Source of the DNA: Reticulascus tulasneorum | Taxonomy: Eukaryota > Ascomycota > Sordariomycetes > Glomerellales > Reticulascaceae | NCBI GenBank assembly: GCA_001557505.1 | Contig: LSAX01000011.1 | Span: 868,001-932,000 of the forward strand | Length of the DNA stretch: 64,000 nucleotides | Direction of reading: 5' to 3' | In this document: in pieces, positions 1-10,822 of the stretch | Layout: every line of letters begins with the position of its first letter | Position numbering within the stretch: position 1 is the stretch's first letter | Program-made: the position numbers and the translations under genes | The notes under the pieces: generated by a model | The model's input: the letters and a program-made list of their open reading frames with translations, nothing else | What the model was told of the DNA's origin: nothing | Databases searched by the model: none

Positions 1-83
1 ACCTTTTCTCGACTTCAATCTCCTGCTCTTTCGAGACTCGTCTTGGTATCAACCATTTATGAGGAAGAGTAGAACATGCCATT

Positions 84-464
84 TTACTCCTCATTTGAAG
101 TCATTTCCCTCTCACATGCTAGCTCTCTCTTGTCTCGGTATTTCGCCAATGACCTACGCAGCGATGCATTACTACTCAAGCATGTAACGTTCCTAGACAG
201 ATAGCCAACAAGCAGCTGCATACTCAGCATGACTCCCTTTAGTCGCCGCAGCTCGCGTACCCAAATGGACGACTCTGTCTGAATGCCATGAGAATTAAAC
301 TCTAGCAACCCCCGGTTCACTTCTTGACCAAAGTTCCACAGCCAACTACCAGCAGTTAAAGATGTTGTCCCCATAGACGGGTCGGCGTGAACGCGGGCTC
401 TTGCGATTTGAACCAGGATCTGGAAGCCCCGTGGATGCAAGGAGGATAATGCCTGGTGATCCAT
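84..464 (-). CDS. Unassigned open frame, possible exon or gene remnant
   Basis: Open frame of 126 codons with an ATG and stop on the minus strand near the left edge. I recognise no domain. The product is mixed, with Arg-rich patches, a short hydrophobic stretch around residues 78-90 and a charged C-terminal tail. No neighbouring exon with convincing splice signals was found to extend it. It may be a terminal exon of a gene running leftward, a small lineage-specific gene, or chance. Only its length and ATG support it. Confidence 0.18.
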   Translation of the reverse strand: MDHQALSSLHPRGFQILVQIARARVHADPSMGTTSLTAGSWLWNFGQEVNRGLLEFNSHGIQTESSIWVRELRRLKGVMLSMQLLVGYLSRNVTCLSSNASLRRSLAKYRDKRELACEREMTSNEE

Positions 465-2463
465 AATGTAGGTGCATTTGAGAGGAGGAAATTCATGCTT
501 CTGGGAGACGTGGTGTCCAGCACAAAGTAGAGAAAGCGTTTCTCCGATCTTTTTTAGTGTTTACAACATCAAAGTCGATGCCAACAGACACGCCTTCGTT
601 GTCTCGGATATTCACGCGCCAAACATCCCGATGCTTGCTTGCTTTAATACTGTGAAATAAAAAACCGCAGGGTAGCCCGAACTAGATTCAACTACAATAT
701 GCGGCTCCGATTAGTAACTAAAAATTCGAGGTACAGCTCATGCATGAGGCCAACTCTTATACTTTACTCCTGTGGTCAACATGAAGAAGATTTCAAGAAG
801 GGTCTTAGTCATCTGGACTGAGGCTACTTGGCTCCAGTCTCGGGGAGTTCCTGACTTATAGCATCTGAAGCTCATGTTGATGCCATCTGGGACCGCTGAG
901 AGTCCTCTGCTCTTCAGTGTGTGGGGAACGCATGATGTTGCTGGCATCAGCCATATATCTTAGAGGCCGATACGCAGAAGGTTGGCAAGGCCTTTCTGAA
1001 GGTAGGATGTAGTAGAATGCATTGGATACCGCGCTCGGTCTTCTCGCTGCACTTGCTTCCGAAGTGTACATCTGAGTGGCTAACTACATATAGACACTGT
1101 TTTGAATGAAATAGATGGGTGATAATGCTGTATAGTCCTTAATAGTATCATTGGCATACCTTTGGACGCGGTTGAGTGCGAGACTCGAGGTCAGGTGCGC
1201 AGCTGATCCGTACGACAAGTAATTAGTCCTGCAGCGGGCCGCGCATGTGTAACTCGCCTACACTGCAATTTTAACACACTTGAAGGGCATCCTCTAGCCC
1301 GAGTACGCAACCAGTGGAGTGCAACCAATTAGAAATCCAACCATGATGCTCAGCAAAAAAAACATGATCATCTCTAAAGCTTCCAATGATAACGCTCGCG
1401 GCAGCGGGATGTATCTACGGCCATCCGCAATGCTAACTTACCTAACCTCGCCGAGAGGACACGAATTGGTCGGCTTCGGGATACCGCAAGAATCTGCTGG
1501 ACTTGCAACAGACCCCACCAAGATCTCGATGTCGTGCCGAACCGGACCCCCTTCCACGTCAACGGCGTCTCTGCGCGCATGCCGGAAAGGGCGGCCATTT
1601 GCGAGATCGCACAAGATCAGTTTCTTGATCGGGATGCATCTGCAGCCCGTACTCCAGAAGAAAGAGCCTGGGCGAGAGAGCAGGATTGCGAACAGCGACC
1701 GGGAAGACCAGTAATTGCACCCCCCAAAATCATCCGAGGATTCCGCTCCGAGGTGGCCGGCCAGCCAATCATTACCCCAACTGCCCCGCCATAAGCGACC
1801 CTGCAAGCCCCCTAACGGGACAAGATGGCGCTTTTTGGTGTCGATAGTTGTGCATTTGCAGCCGATAGTGGGATGGATGGCGATAGAGGGGTCGTCGTGA
1901 TTACCTGAGATTTTGGCTGGCCTGCCCTTCCATGTGAACGCGAATCCCACGACATCCGCACTTCGCGCGCCACTACACAGGGACATTCCCGTAAACTCGC
2001 CTTACCGACTCTCTGCAAAGCACTTCTGCCTTGATTACCCGCATATACGTGCAATTCCATCCTGCATTGGCTCATCATCCTGCAAAGCCAAGCCCTGTAT
2101 CGGGTCGTTATCTCAGGGTCCCTTCTCGTAGTCTCCCCACTTTGCTTAGGTAGCCACTCCACATCGAAAAAGGCCCTTCACCGCCCACAAGAGTGCGTGG
2201 CAGCGTTGCAATTTGGGACTGGGGACTAGCCTGGCTGACTACCTATTTGAATCCCCTCGTTCCCTCCTTACTCTTCCTCCCTTCTTCCTTAACCAAACCT
2301 CGTCTTAACTTCCCATTGATCCAACAGCTTTTGTTACTACTGCTACTCCTACTCTCACGTTACGCTTCAACGCCGTTCCGAACAATCCGCTTCGAATAGT
2401 TGATCGCGCTCACGAGCCGCGATCACCCCCAGTCTTCAAGACGTTTTCCAATCTCCTCAACTC
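465..2463. other. Gene-free stretch upstream of INO1
   Basis: I found no coding region I can support here. Several overlapping frames at about 1.3-2.1 kb are open on both strands but look like chance frames, with no domain or splice logic. From about 2240 to 2345 the plus strand is strongly pyrimidine-rich (runs of CT and T), typical of fungal core promoters, so this part probably holds the INO1 promoter and start of its leader. Confidence 0.4.
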
Positions 2464-2525
2464 GTAAGTTTCCCGTTGGGCTACTAGTACAATGCACGAG
2501 AAGAGAATGCTGACTCCCATCGTAG
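2464..2525 (+). other. Probable 5'-UTR intron of INO1
   Basis: A 62-bp segment begins with the strong donor GTAAGT, carries a branch-like TGCTGAC close to its end, and ends in CGTAG. It lies about 145 bp before the INO1 start codon, between the pyrimidine-rich promoter and the ATG. All elements match the coding introns in this window, so a leader intron is likely. RNA evidence is lacking. Confidence 0.5.
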
Positions 2526-2670
2526 GGTCCATCACCCGTTTGCAGGAGCCCGTTGCTCTTCCCCAGGTGGAGCATCGGACTCGCCCTTTTCTCGATAAAG
2601 GGCTCTAGATACTCAAACGCGCAAACAACCCAATACTCCCTACCTCGAACGCCAAGTTCAATAAGTCAGC

Positions 2671-4376
2671 ATGGCTCCCCACGCTGAGGTAGGCACGGGC
2701 TCCGTAAACGGAGATGGACCAATCACCAACGGCTCCGGCTACACCAACGGAAACGGAGCCGTTCAGGAAGTTGCTCCCAAAGAGCTCTTCACTGTCAACT
2801 CCCCCAATGTCGTCTATACCGACACGGAAATCCTGTCCAAGTACACTTATCGCACTACTCTGGTGACTTCGGATAACGGCAAGTATGTGGCCACTCCCAA
2901 GGAAACCCTGTACGACTTCAAAGTCGAGCGCAAGGTTCCCAAGACCGGCGTCATGCTTGTAGGATGGGGTGGAAACAACGGCAGCACCGTCACGGCTGGT
3001 ATTCTGGCTAACCGACGTGGACTGGTCTGGGACACCCGTGAGGGGCCCCGAGCTTCAAACTACTACGGCTCAGTCATCATGGGATCGACCATGAAGCTCG
3101 GTACTGATGCAGTAACCAAGAAGGATGTCAACATCCCTTTCCATGACATCTTGCCCATGGTCCATCCAAATGACCTTGTCATTGGCGGTTGGGACATCAG
3201 CAAGCTGAACTTGGCCGAAGCGATGGATCGCGCTCAGGTCCTCGAGCCAACCCTGAAGGCTCAGGTCAAGAAGGAAATGGTTTCCATGGTTCCCCTGCCC
3301 AGCATCTACTATCCCGACTTCATTGCTGCCAACCAGGAGGATAGGGCCGACAATCTCCTCCCAGGAAGCAAGGCTTCCATGGCTCACGTTGAGCAGCTCC
3401 GAAAGGATATCCGGTAGGTTATTCAACCAGATGATTGTGAACCCCCAGCTAATGCGGTCGTAGTGACTTCAAGGCCCACAACGGTCTGGACAAGGTCATT
3501 GTTCAGTGGACCGCCAACACTGAGCGATACGCCGAGATCATCCCAGGCGTCAATGACACCGCGGATAACCTGCTGAAGGCGATTGAAGAGGGACACGAAG
3601 AAGTCTCTCCTTCCACCGTTTTCTCAGTAGCTTGCACTCTCGAGGGTGTGCCATTCATCAATGGCTCTCCCCAGAACACCTTCGTCCCTGGTGCTATCGA
3701 GCTTGCTGAGAAGCACGGCTCGTTTATCGGTGGTGACGACTTCAAGTCTGGCCAGACCAAAATGAAGTCTGCCTTGGTCGACTTCCTGATCAGTGCTGGT
3801 ATCAAGTTGACATCCATTGCGAGCTACAACCACCTCGGCAACAACGACGGCAAGAACTTGAGCTCACACAAGCAGTTCCGCTCCAAGGAGATATCCAAGT
3901 CAAACGTCGTGGATGATATGGTGGAGGCAAACAGCGTGCTCTACAAGAAAGGAGAGCACCCCGACCACACGGTTGTCATCAAGTACATGCCTGCTGTTGG
4001 CGACAACAAGCGTGCTCTGGACGAGTACTATGCTGAGATTTTCATGGGTGGCCACCAGACCATTTCCATGTTCAATGTCTGTGAAGACTCGCTCCTTGCG
4101 TCGCCATTGATCATCGACCTTGTCCTTGTCGCCGAGCTCATGTCCCGCATCCAGTGGAAGTCTCACTCCTCCGATGGTGCCGCCACCACCGACTACAAGA
4201 GCTTCCACAGCGTGCTCAGCATTCTCAGCTACATGCTCAAGGCCCCGCTGACGCCGCCCGGCACGCCGGTCATCAACTCACTTGCTAAGCAGCGAGCTGC
4301 TCTGACCAACATCTTCCGTGCTTGCGTTGGCTTGGAGCCCGAGTCTGACATGACTCTGGAGCACAAGCTCTTCTGA
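2671..4376 (+). CDS. INO1: Inositol-3-phosphate synthase (INO1)
   Basis: NAD-dependent cytosolic enzyme that converts glucose 6-phosphate to 1D-myo-inositol 3-phosphate, the first step of inositol and phosphatidylinositol synthesis. Two exons, 2671..3413 and 3464..4376, are joined across a 50-bp intron (GTAGGT..TAG, phase 2) and give 551 residues, slightly long for the family because of a Gly/Asn/Ser-rich N-terminus (first 35 residues). The NAD-binding motif GWGGNNGST is at residues 98-106 and the family signature [10 protein letters not shown] starts at about 368. The chosen ATG is the first in frame and precedes the conserved block. Transcription may be inositol-responsive, as in yeast, but I see no convincing element near the start. 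Identity is very secure. Confidence 0.97.
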
Positions 4377-5425
4377 GCGAGCATGGTCGCATGCTCGGTC
4401 TGTCTACGGATGCTTTCGATTCTTGCATGTCCACTGTGGATATTGCCTCTTTACAACTAAGCTATCGCATCAGTATTTAACCCTAGCCAGTCTCTACCTT
4501 AAATCAATCATTTTATGATGCGAATCTAGACATCTCAAGATTGTGATTATCGGCGTAGCTGTGAAGAAAAAGGTTCAAATCTCCCAATGCCAATAGCGTT
4601 GGTCCCATATAGCTCCATCTGTACCCGCATGCACCTGGACGAAAGTGCGTATCGCTCTGGGTAGTCCTGTTCCCGAGGTAGTTGTGCACACCATCTCATC
4701 TGTCTGCAGGCCACGAGCCGTGGGGTTTCGTGCTCTAAATAGAGACTACGCACATAAACGCTCGGAGACTGGTTCATGGCGGCACTTAGCGCCTACGTCA
4801 AGTGACATCCAATCAGGGCCAGCGCATTCCTCATACGTCTGGAGAAACAGCCAATCGGTGACGTCCAGAGAGATGCCCGCATCGGACGGCAAGCAGGTGC
4901 TGAGACAATACGCGCGCCTCTGAAGCCCTTTTCTTTACCGTTAGGTCGCTTTGGAATGCAAGGAAAGCCCATCGTGACGTGGACGTGAACCGTGGACGTG
5001 CCTGAGCCCAAAAATAGGGGGCATTGTCAACGCAGCAGCCCCCAGGTACTACGTAGTAAAAAAGCCACTCTGCAAGGTGGAGGGCGACGATCTGTACCCC
5101 AGCCTACCCTTATTAGGTACCGTTGTACCCTAGAACCCCCCCTTGCCAACAGCGGGTGGACACCCTAAAAATTACTGGGCTCAAATTAAAACAAGCGAAT
5201 CAGTGTCAATCAAATTGAATTGCACGCGACAAAGCAACCTTGAATCTGTACCTGCCAAGCACCCGGTCTAATTTACACACACACAGGTAGTCCGTACTTG
5301 ACGTACTCGTTACCTCCCTGTCCGTCTCCCTCCCTTTCCTGAATATTCCCAACTTCGAATCTCCCCCAATCCTCCCACGATTACACGCAAATGCAAACTT
5401 CGAGGTTGGAAGTTTAAAAAGAGAA
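4377..5425. other. Intergenic region INO1 to b561 gene
   Basis: No gene seen. It should contain the INO1 terminator side and the promoter of the downstream gene. A perfect 12-bp palindrome, TACTACGTAGTA, lies at 5047-5058, and a pair of GTGGACGTG copies occurs near 4980-5000. CT-rich tracts at 5310-5370 lead into the next start codon. Confidence 0.4.
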
Positions 5426-7109
5426 ATGTTGCTTTCAAACATTCGGCCGGTTGCCCTTGCTGCCGCGGCTGCTGCAGGTTAGTAGTACACTCAGTCAGAC
5501 GGGGCTTGTTTACAGGGGAGCTTCCTTGGAGCTGGATCCCTTACGGTCATGCCGTCACAGGGTTGGGCTCTTTTGGAGCTTCAAATGTCGAAACATGGCT
5601 CCAGCGGCGGTCTAATGCAGGAACAATCCAACTGACTTGAGCTTGCAGTCCTTTTTGCGGCGCCGACGCTGGCACAAGACAAAAACAACACCGATACGAG
5701 CATTCCTGACTATGGCCAATCGACCTTTGTCTCCCCCGACGAGGCCGTTTCCTTCGGCCTCACCGTCCCTCTCGATGCCGGCGAGGACATCCTCTTCACG
5801 ATTCGCGTCCCGGTTGGCGTGTCCTGGGGTGCCATCGGCCTCGGCCAGGAGCACATGGCCGGCTCTCTCATCCTCATGATCTACATGAACGCCGCCGGCG
5901 ACAACGTCACACTCTCCCCACGCGTCGCGCGTGGCAACTACGAGCCGGTGTACTACCCCGAGCTGAAGTATCAATACCTCCCGGGCACCGGCATCTTCAA
6001 CAACACGATGATCGTATCCGCTCGCTGCACGAGCATGTGTCGACACTGGCCCGGCGGCTACATCGACGTGTCGGATCCGAACCAGAAGGCAATCTACGCC
6101 GTTGGCCCGAGCGGAGGCATCTTCTCCGACAACCCAGCCGCTGCTGTCAAGTACCACGAAGAGTTCGGGACTTTCAGGATCGATATGAAACGTACAAATG
6201 GACCCGCTGATGCGCCGTTCTTGACGGAAGATTCGGTGAGCATCGGAACCGTGCTGGGGATGTCGAAGGACGGGAAGCAGGACTTCAAGGCGACATTCCA
6301 TGCTGTGCTCATGATCTTTTCGATTGTGGGGCTCATGCCTCTGGGCGTAATTGTTCTTAGATTGGGCGAGTGGGTGAGGTGGCATGCGCTGAATCAGGGT
6401 CTGGCCATGCTCTTCGTCATCGTCGGTTCCATTCTTGGAATACTCTCCAGCTTGCTTTACACACGGGTAAGTGACCCAGGTCGCAGAGTTTGGGTATGGA
6501 ATACTGACAGCGGGTTTAGTCTCGTGCCTTCAAATCACCTCATCAGATTATCGGTCTGATTGTTCTCGCATTCGTATTTATTCAGTTTACGCTCGGCTTC
6601 CTACACCACCGCCAGCACAAGAAGACTCAACAACCCACCAAGTATGCGCCGATACACGTCTGGCTGGGCCGAATCATCATTTTTCTCGGCACATTCAACG
6701 CCTTCCTGTATGTCTTTCCTCCTTCCGTGCAATCCCCGTAGGTCAACCACTAACCATGTATAGCGGCTTCCCTTTTGCCCTTAACCGACAATACAACTAC
6801 ATCCTCGCTGGTCTCATTATTGCTATTTTCAGCGTCTCGTTCTTCGTCCTCTTCGGCAAAGACTGGATGCGCCGCCGTCGACTGCGAAATGCCAGTGGTG
6901 GCGCTGGCCTTCAGGGGTACCAACCCGAGCCGTGGAGGCAAGCCGATACCCGTGGCGGATATGGCGCTCCTGGCGAGACCGATGCGCCGCCACAGCATAT
7001 CGGATTGACCAACATGGTACGAAATCCGGGCCTGAATCGGGAAAAGAGCCCAAGCGGGTACCGAAACAACGATATCGGTGCCGAGCAGAGGCCTAGGGAG
7101 CTTGTATGA
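5426..7109 (+). CDS. Secreted-side DOMON (CDH-cytochrome-like) / cytochrome b561 membrane protein
   Basis: Predicted transmembrane electron-transfer protein: an extracytoplasmic haem-binding DOMON domain like the cytochrome domain of cellobiose dehydrogenase, fused to a cytochrome b561 core. Four exons (5426..5477, 5649..6466, 6520..6707, 6764..7109) give 467 residues. A signal peptide ends near Ala26 (Leu/Ala-rich). The DOMON part spans roughly residues 35-215, with Met and His-Trp-Pro candidates for haem ligation. The b561 part has the expected four His, at 235, 263, 298 and 336, each in a hydrophobic helix, which supports two haem b groups. The C-terminal about 75 residues are a polar cytoplasmic tail starting with an Arg-rich stop-transfer. 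Exon 1 encodes only the first 17 residues. It may pass electrons to extracellular metal or redox partners; the partner is unknown. It faces the downstream MFS gene 280 bp away. Confidence 0.88.
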
Positions 7110-7389
7110 AGGCAGAACGTTTTGGCATGATTGGTTGCATTTGCTACCGGCGTTGGGGGATGGAAGGAAGGGCCTACCTGGACTCGAATGCCTGCGAGCT
7201 TTTATTTTATTGTACATATGCACGAAATTGGCAGGACTTGGCGTGGAATGTATCTCCTTTAATGATGATATTCTTCTTCCAACCAGTGTCCATTTCTATG
7301 CCCCAGAGTGCTGCGCATGCTGTCATTTAAATCCATTCTATCATTCTATCATCATGGGTCATTGCTGACCTGGCCATAAAAGCAGGTTG

Positions 7390-9450
7390 TTATGCCGCAC
7401 CTGGGGTAGCCCGAGCCGGCTCCGGCTGACCATCATCCTCTTCCTCATCTCCCTCGAGCCAAATCTCATGGCCGTCCCCTTCTTTAACAAAGAGACTCGC
7501 GAGGACGCCGAGACATGACACGCCGCTGAGGCCCCACCATACGGCGCCAATAACGCCATTGCTCAGTCCGAGACCATATAGCCAGCCTCCCGCCATCGGA
7601 CCAATCGTCCTTGCCGCACTGCTTACGCTCTGTCCTAAGCCGTGTATGGTTCCTAGCACTGAGGGGTGAGGCGTGCAGTTGTTGACAAGGATTGTCTGGC
7701 CGGGAAGGGCGAAGGTCCGGCCCAAGACTTGGACCGACAGCACGCCGCAGATAGCAAGCCAGATGGCAATGCCGCCTTTGGGACCAGGCGGTGGGGAATC
7801 GGCACTGGTAGGCACGATGGAGAGGTAAGGGACGAGGAAGTATGTGACTGGGAAGCAGTATAGGAAGAGCCGCCAGGCCCTCACCGTTCCCAAACGGGCT
7901 GAGAGGCGCGGATACAGGAAAAGCTGCAGACAAATCCCAAACACCCCCAGTATGGCCATTGCCATACCTACCGACCTCGGCGGCAAGCCCAGCCCGCCCG
8001 TGAAGCGGAATGGTAGGATCGGCTTTGGCAGCGACGCAGGAGGGTGGGCGGGGTCATAAACGGGCGTGGAGAGGAAGACGAACCACAGCGAGTTGAAGGT
8101 GCCGACGTGGAAGGCCATGAGAAAGTGAGCGGTGAAGGTGAGCAGGACATTGCGAGTGAAGATGCGACGGAACGGCAAACGGTTGACGTATCGTGGCCGC
8201 TTGCCCTGCTTGGGAGACGTCGGCGTAACGGGCGATAGCTCCATATCGATATCGGTACTTGCGAGGCTGGTATCGCGGGAGTGGAGAGGCGTGTAGGCTA
8301 CTGTGTTGCGGGACCGGGAGAGGCTACGGAAGAAGGAGGCGAGTTTGTGCCCGATTCGGGCACCTAGGTCTGGGCCTTCGTCTCGGAGCGCGTCAAGAGT
8401 CTGGAATAATGTCAGCGGCGTCTATGGGATGGGGCAGCTGCGTTGGAATAGAGAGGGTTCTTACTTCTTCCAAGCAGATCCAGACCGATGTGGCTGCGAT
8501 GAATAGGAACGTGGCGCTAAGGAGGTTTGGCGTAGCATAGGGGTACTTCTTAAAGAACGGGACGTCGCCGAATAGGTCCGGGTAGCTCCCTGCCGGGTCC
8601 GAGAGGAGCCCACCAAGGATCGGGCCGATGATGACGCCGATGTTGAATGTCATGGGGAGTATGAGGAAGGCTCGGGATTGATACTTCTTCTCCCGGATGA
8701 TCTCGCTGATCCTGCATAAGTGTCAGAGATGTATCACGCTTTCTGAGGGTTGGCGCTCCCGTACATGGTTCTGAGCACGCCGACATTGCCGTTGGTGGCG
8801 CCGCCTAAACTTCTAAAGAACAGGGCTTGCCAAAATGTCGTCGAGAAGCCGAAGCCAACACACGATAAACCTGGCAGATTAGTGCATGTCTCGTAAGTAT
8901 CAAGCAGGGCGGACCTTACTCGTGCCCATTAGACCAACCATCAAGACAGTCTTGCGCCCAGCGAACTTGGAGTCGGCAATACGGCCCCAGAGCAACGCCG
9001 TAAGGAACTGCGCTGCTGTGAAACTGGCATGGAGGATGCCCGCCTGGCTGGCGATGACTGAGTCCGGCAAACTGGGATCGAACCATTTCAGCTGGTAGAA
9101 CATGTATGACTACCAACATCAGCCGCGCTGTCTCTTTCTTGCTTTGGGGCACCAACCTGTAGCGATGTCTGCACCAACGGCTCACTGAGCCGGGCGAGGG
9201 TGATCACCAACAACTGCCGTTTGCGAGGCAGGTCCTTCCATGCTACCGGCTTAGCCTTCTCCAGCTTCCTCTCCACGGGCTTCACTTTCGGTCGAGGCGG
9301 GTGCCGGGATGCGGTGAGGCTCGTGTCTACAGAGGTGTCCCGGGATATCTCGTCAAGGTGGTTCAGGATGGCGGACGACTCATCCCCCGAATCTGTCTCT
9401 GAATCTACATGGTCGTGGGTCGGCGCTCTGTCATATGCTGCCCGGCTCAT
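7390..9450 (-). CDS. MFS transporter (drug/multi-solute type)
   Basis: Five exons on the minus strand (9450..9157, 9109..8920, 8870..8765, 8711..8465, 8400..7390) give 615 residues. A polar N-terminus of about 85 residues, rich in Asp/Ser/Glu, precedes the first membrane helix. The loop between helices 2 and 3 carries the MFS motif A form GRIADSKFAGRK. A long charged central loop (around residues 285-345) separates the two six-helix bundles, and the C-terminus is acidic. This layout matches the fungal YCR023C-like or tetracycline-resistance-like proton antiporter group; the substrate cannot be read from sequence. Splice junctions keep frame at phases 0, 1, 2 and 0. The donor of intron 1 (GTTGGT) and that of intron 3 (GTACGG) are weak but the frames on both sides are clearly coding. 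Confidence 0.9.
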
Positions 9451-10822
9451 TGACTTTCCAAGCTTGCCTCCGAGACTCGGAGATGTTCAGATGGCCGGTA
9501 TGTCAAGTGCTGGTGTATATTCTCTACCCAACAAATGCAAATTAATGTGTCAGGCTGTGGATGTGATATAGTGTCGGAGTGGCCAATGGTTGATGGACGC
9601 TTAAGAAAAACGAGAGGTCCGAAAGACAGCGGAGTTCACCAAATGGCAACGGAGGAGCTCTCTAGTGATTCACAGCTTGGAGATAAGTTTAAAACGATTC
9701 AGTCTTGAAGTTGGAAGAGCTTTATCATGACGCCTATCGGAGAGCGGTAGGCACACACATCCGCCGCAGATGCAGGGTGGCACATGGCGCTTATTAGGAG
9801 CACTTTTTCTCTCCACTAACAAAAACCGGGCGATAGCGCCCCATCACGGCATTCCCTGATGCGAAGATCGGCCAGATTCCTACCGGTCCTTTTCTCAGTG
9901 GGGTGCAAGAGGGCATAATCTGCCTTGAGTAGGAAACTGGGCGGTGGCTGGGCTGCCAAGCGCCCGGCCTGGGTTCAGCATGCACTTTTGGCATGCCCGT
10001 CACCCCCGATAACGGCGCCGGGTGGTGTTGTGGTGGCCCTTCCCACCACCCCACTCCCGTTGTCTTCCGCTCCGTTCCTTGTGAGGCCGGTGGGCTCGGG
10101 ATTTGGAGCGGGACTCGGCGTGGGCAATAAAGGATGATGGGGCGGATTCGAGTAGTACGGAATGCTTGAATCGATAGTTCTCAAACAAGCTCATTTCTTT
10201 TAAGATGCTTTGGGAGCAATTGGGCTCCATGGAGGTGGTTGCAATCCCGCTCGCGTGCCCCTCAGCCATCATCGCCCCACCGTATCGGATCTGCGTGAAC
10301 GACAGTCGCCGATTCGGCTCCGATGGACGGCACTCGTTTTGGCAGCGGATCACGTCGCCGACTCCCAGGCAAACGTCACGATACCTAGATTGCGTCCCAG
10401 GCTCCATTCGGTTATTACTTAATGCTAGTCTGTAGATGTAGTTCGGCACGCATTTGGCTTATATTGCATTGAGCGACTGGTGCAGCTGCTTCTTTCATAG
10501 CCTGTTGTCGTTGCAAGATTCATGTAAGTCATGCCGCACATTGTTTGTTCATACCTTGACTGTGTAGCGAAGAGGGATTGATCTTGTGTCAGTGCTTCTT
10601 CATTTCCAAATACTCGTGGAAGACGATCAGATTGAGTAACTTGTTGACAACGCCAATTCCAATCCATCGTAGCCTTGCTCGTGTTGTTCCCGGTCATGCT
10701 CGAGGGAGTATGTCGCCATGGATCGTTAAATAGCCATGAGTTGCTCACATGTCGTGGTTGGTTCCCCGTATTCCCTGATCTTTTTTTTGTGATACACTTA
10801 GATACAGTCCTGAAGACCTTCT
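9451..10822. other. Gene-free stretch
   Basis: This lies upstream of the MFS gene and downstream of the HET gene. Open frames here are short, overlap on both strands and show no recognisable domain or splice logic. It probably contains the promoter of the MFS gene at its left end and the HET gene 3' region at its right end. Confidence 0.4.

Noticed and set aside
1931..1938. CATGTGAA resembling the yeast inositol-responsive element upstream of INO1.
   Set aside because: It is about 730 bp upstream, a single partial match (expected by chance), and the motif is not established in filamentous fungi.
5612..6385. 257-codon frame antisense to the DOMON-b561 gene.
   Set aside because: It is a shadow of the strong coding bias of the plus strand; product is Arg/His/Glu-rich without domains.
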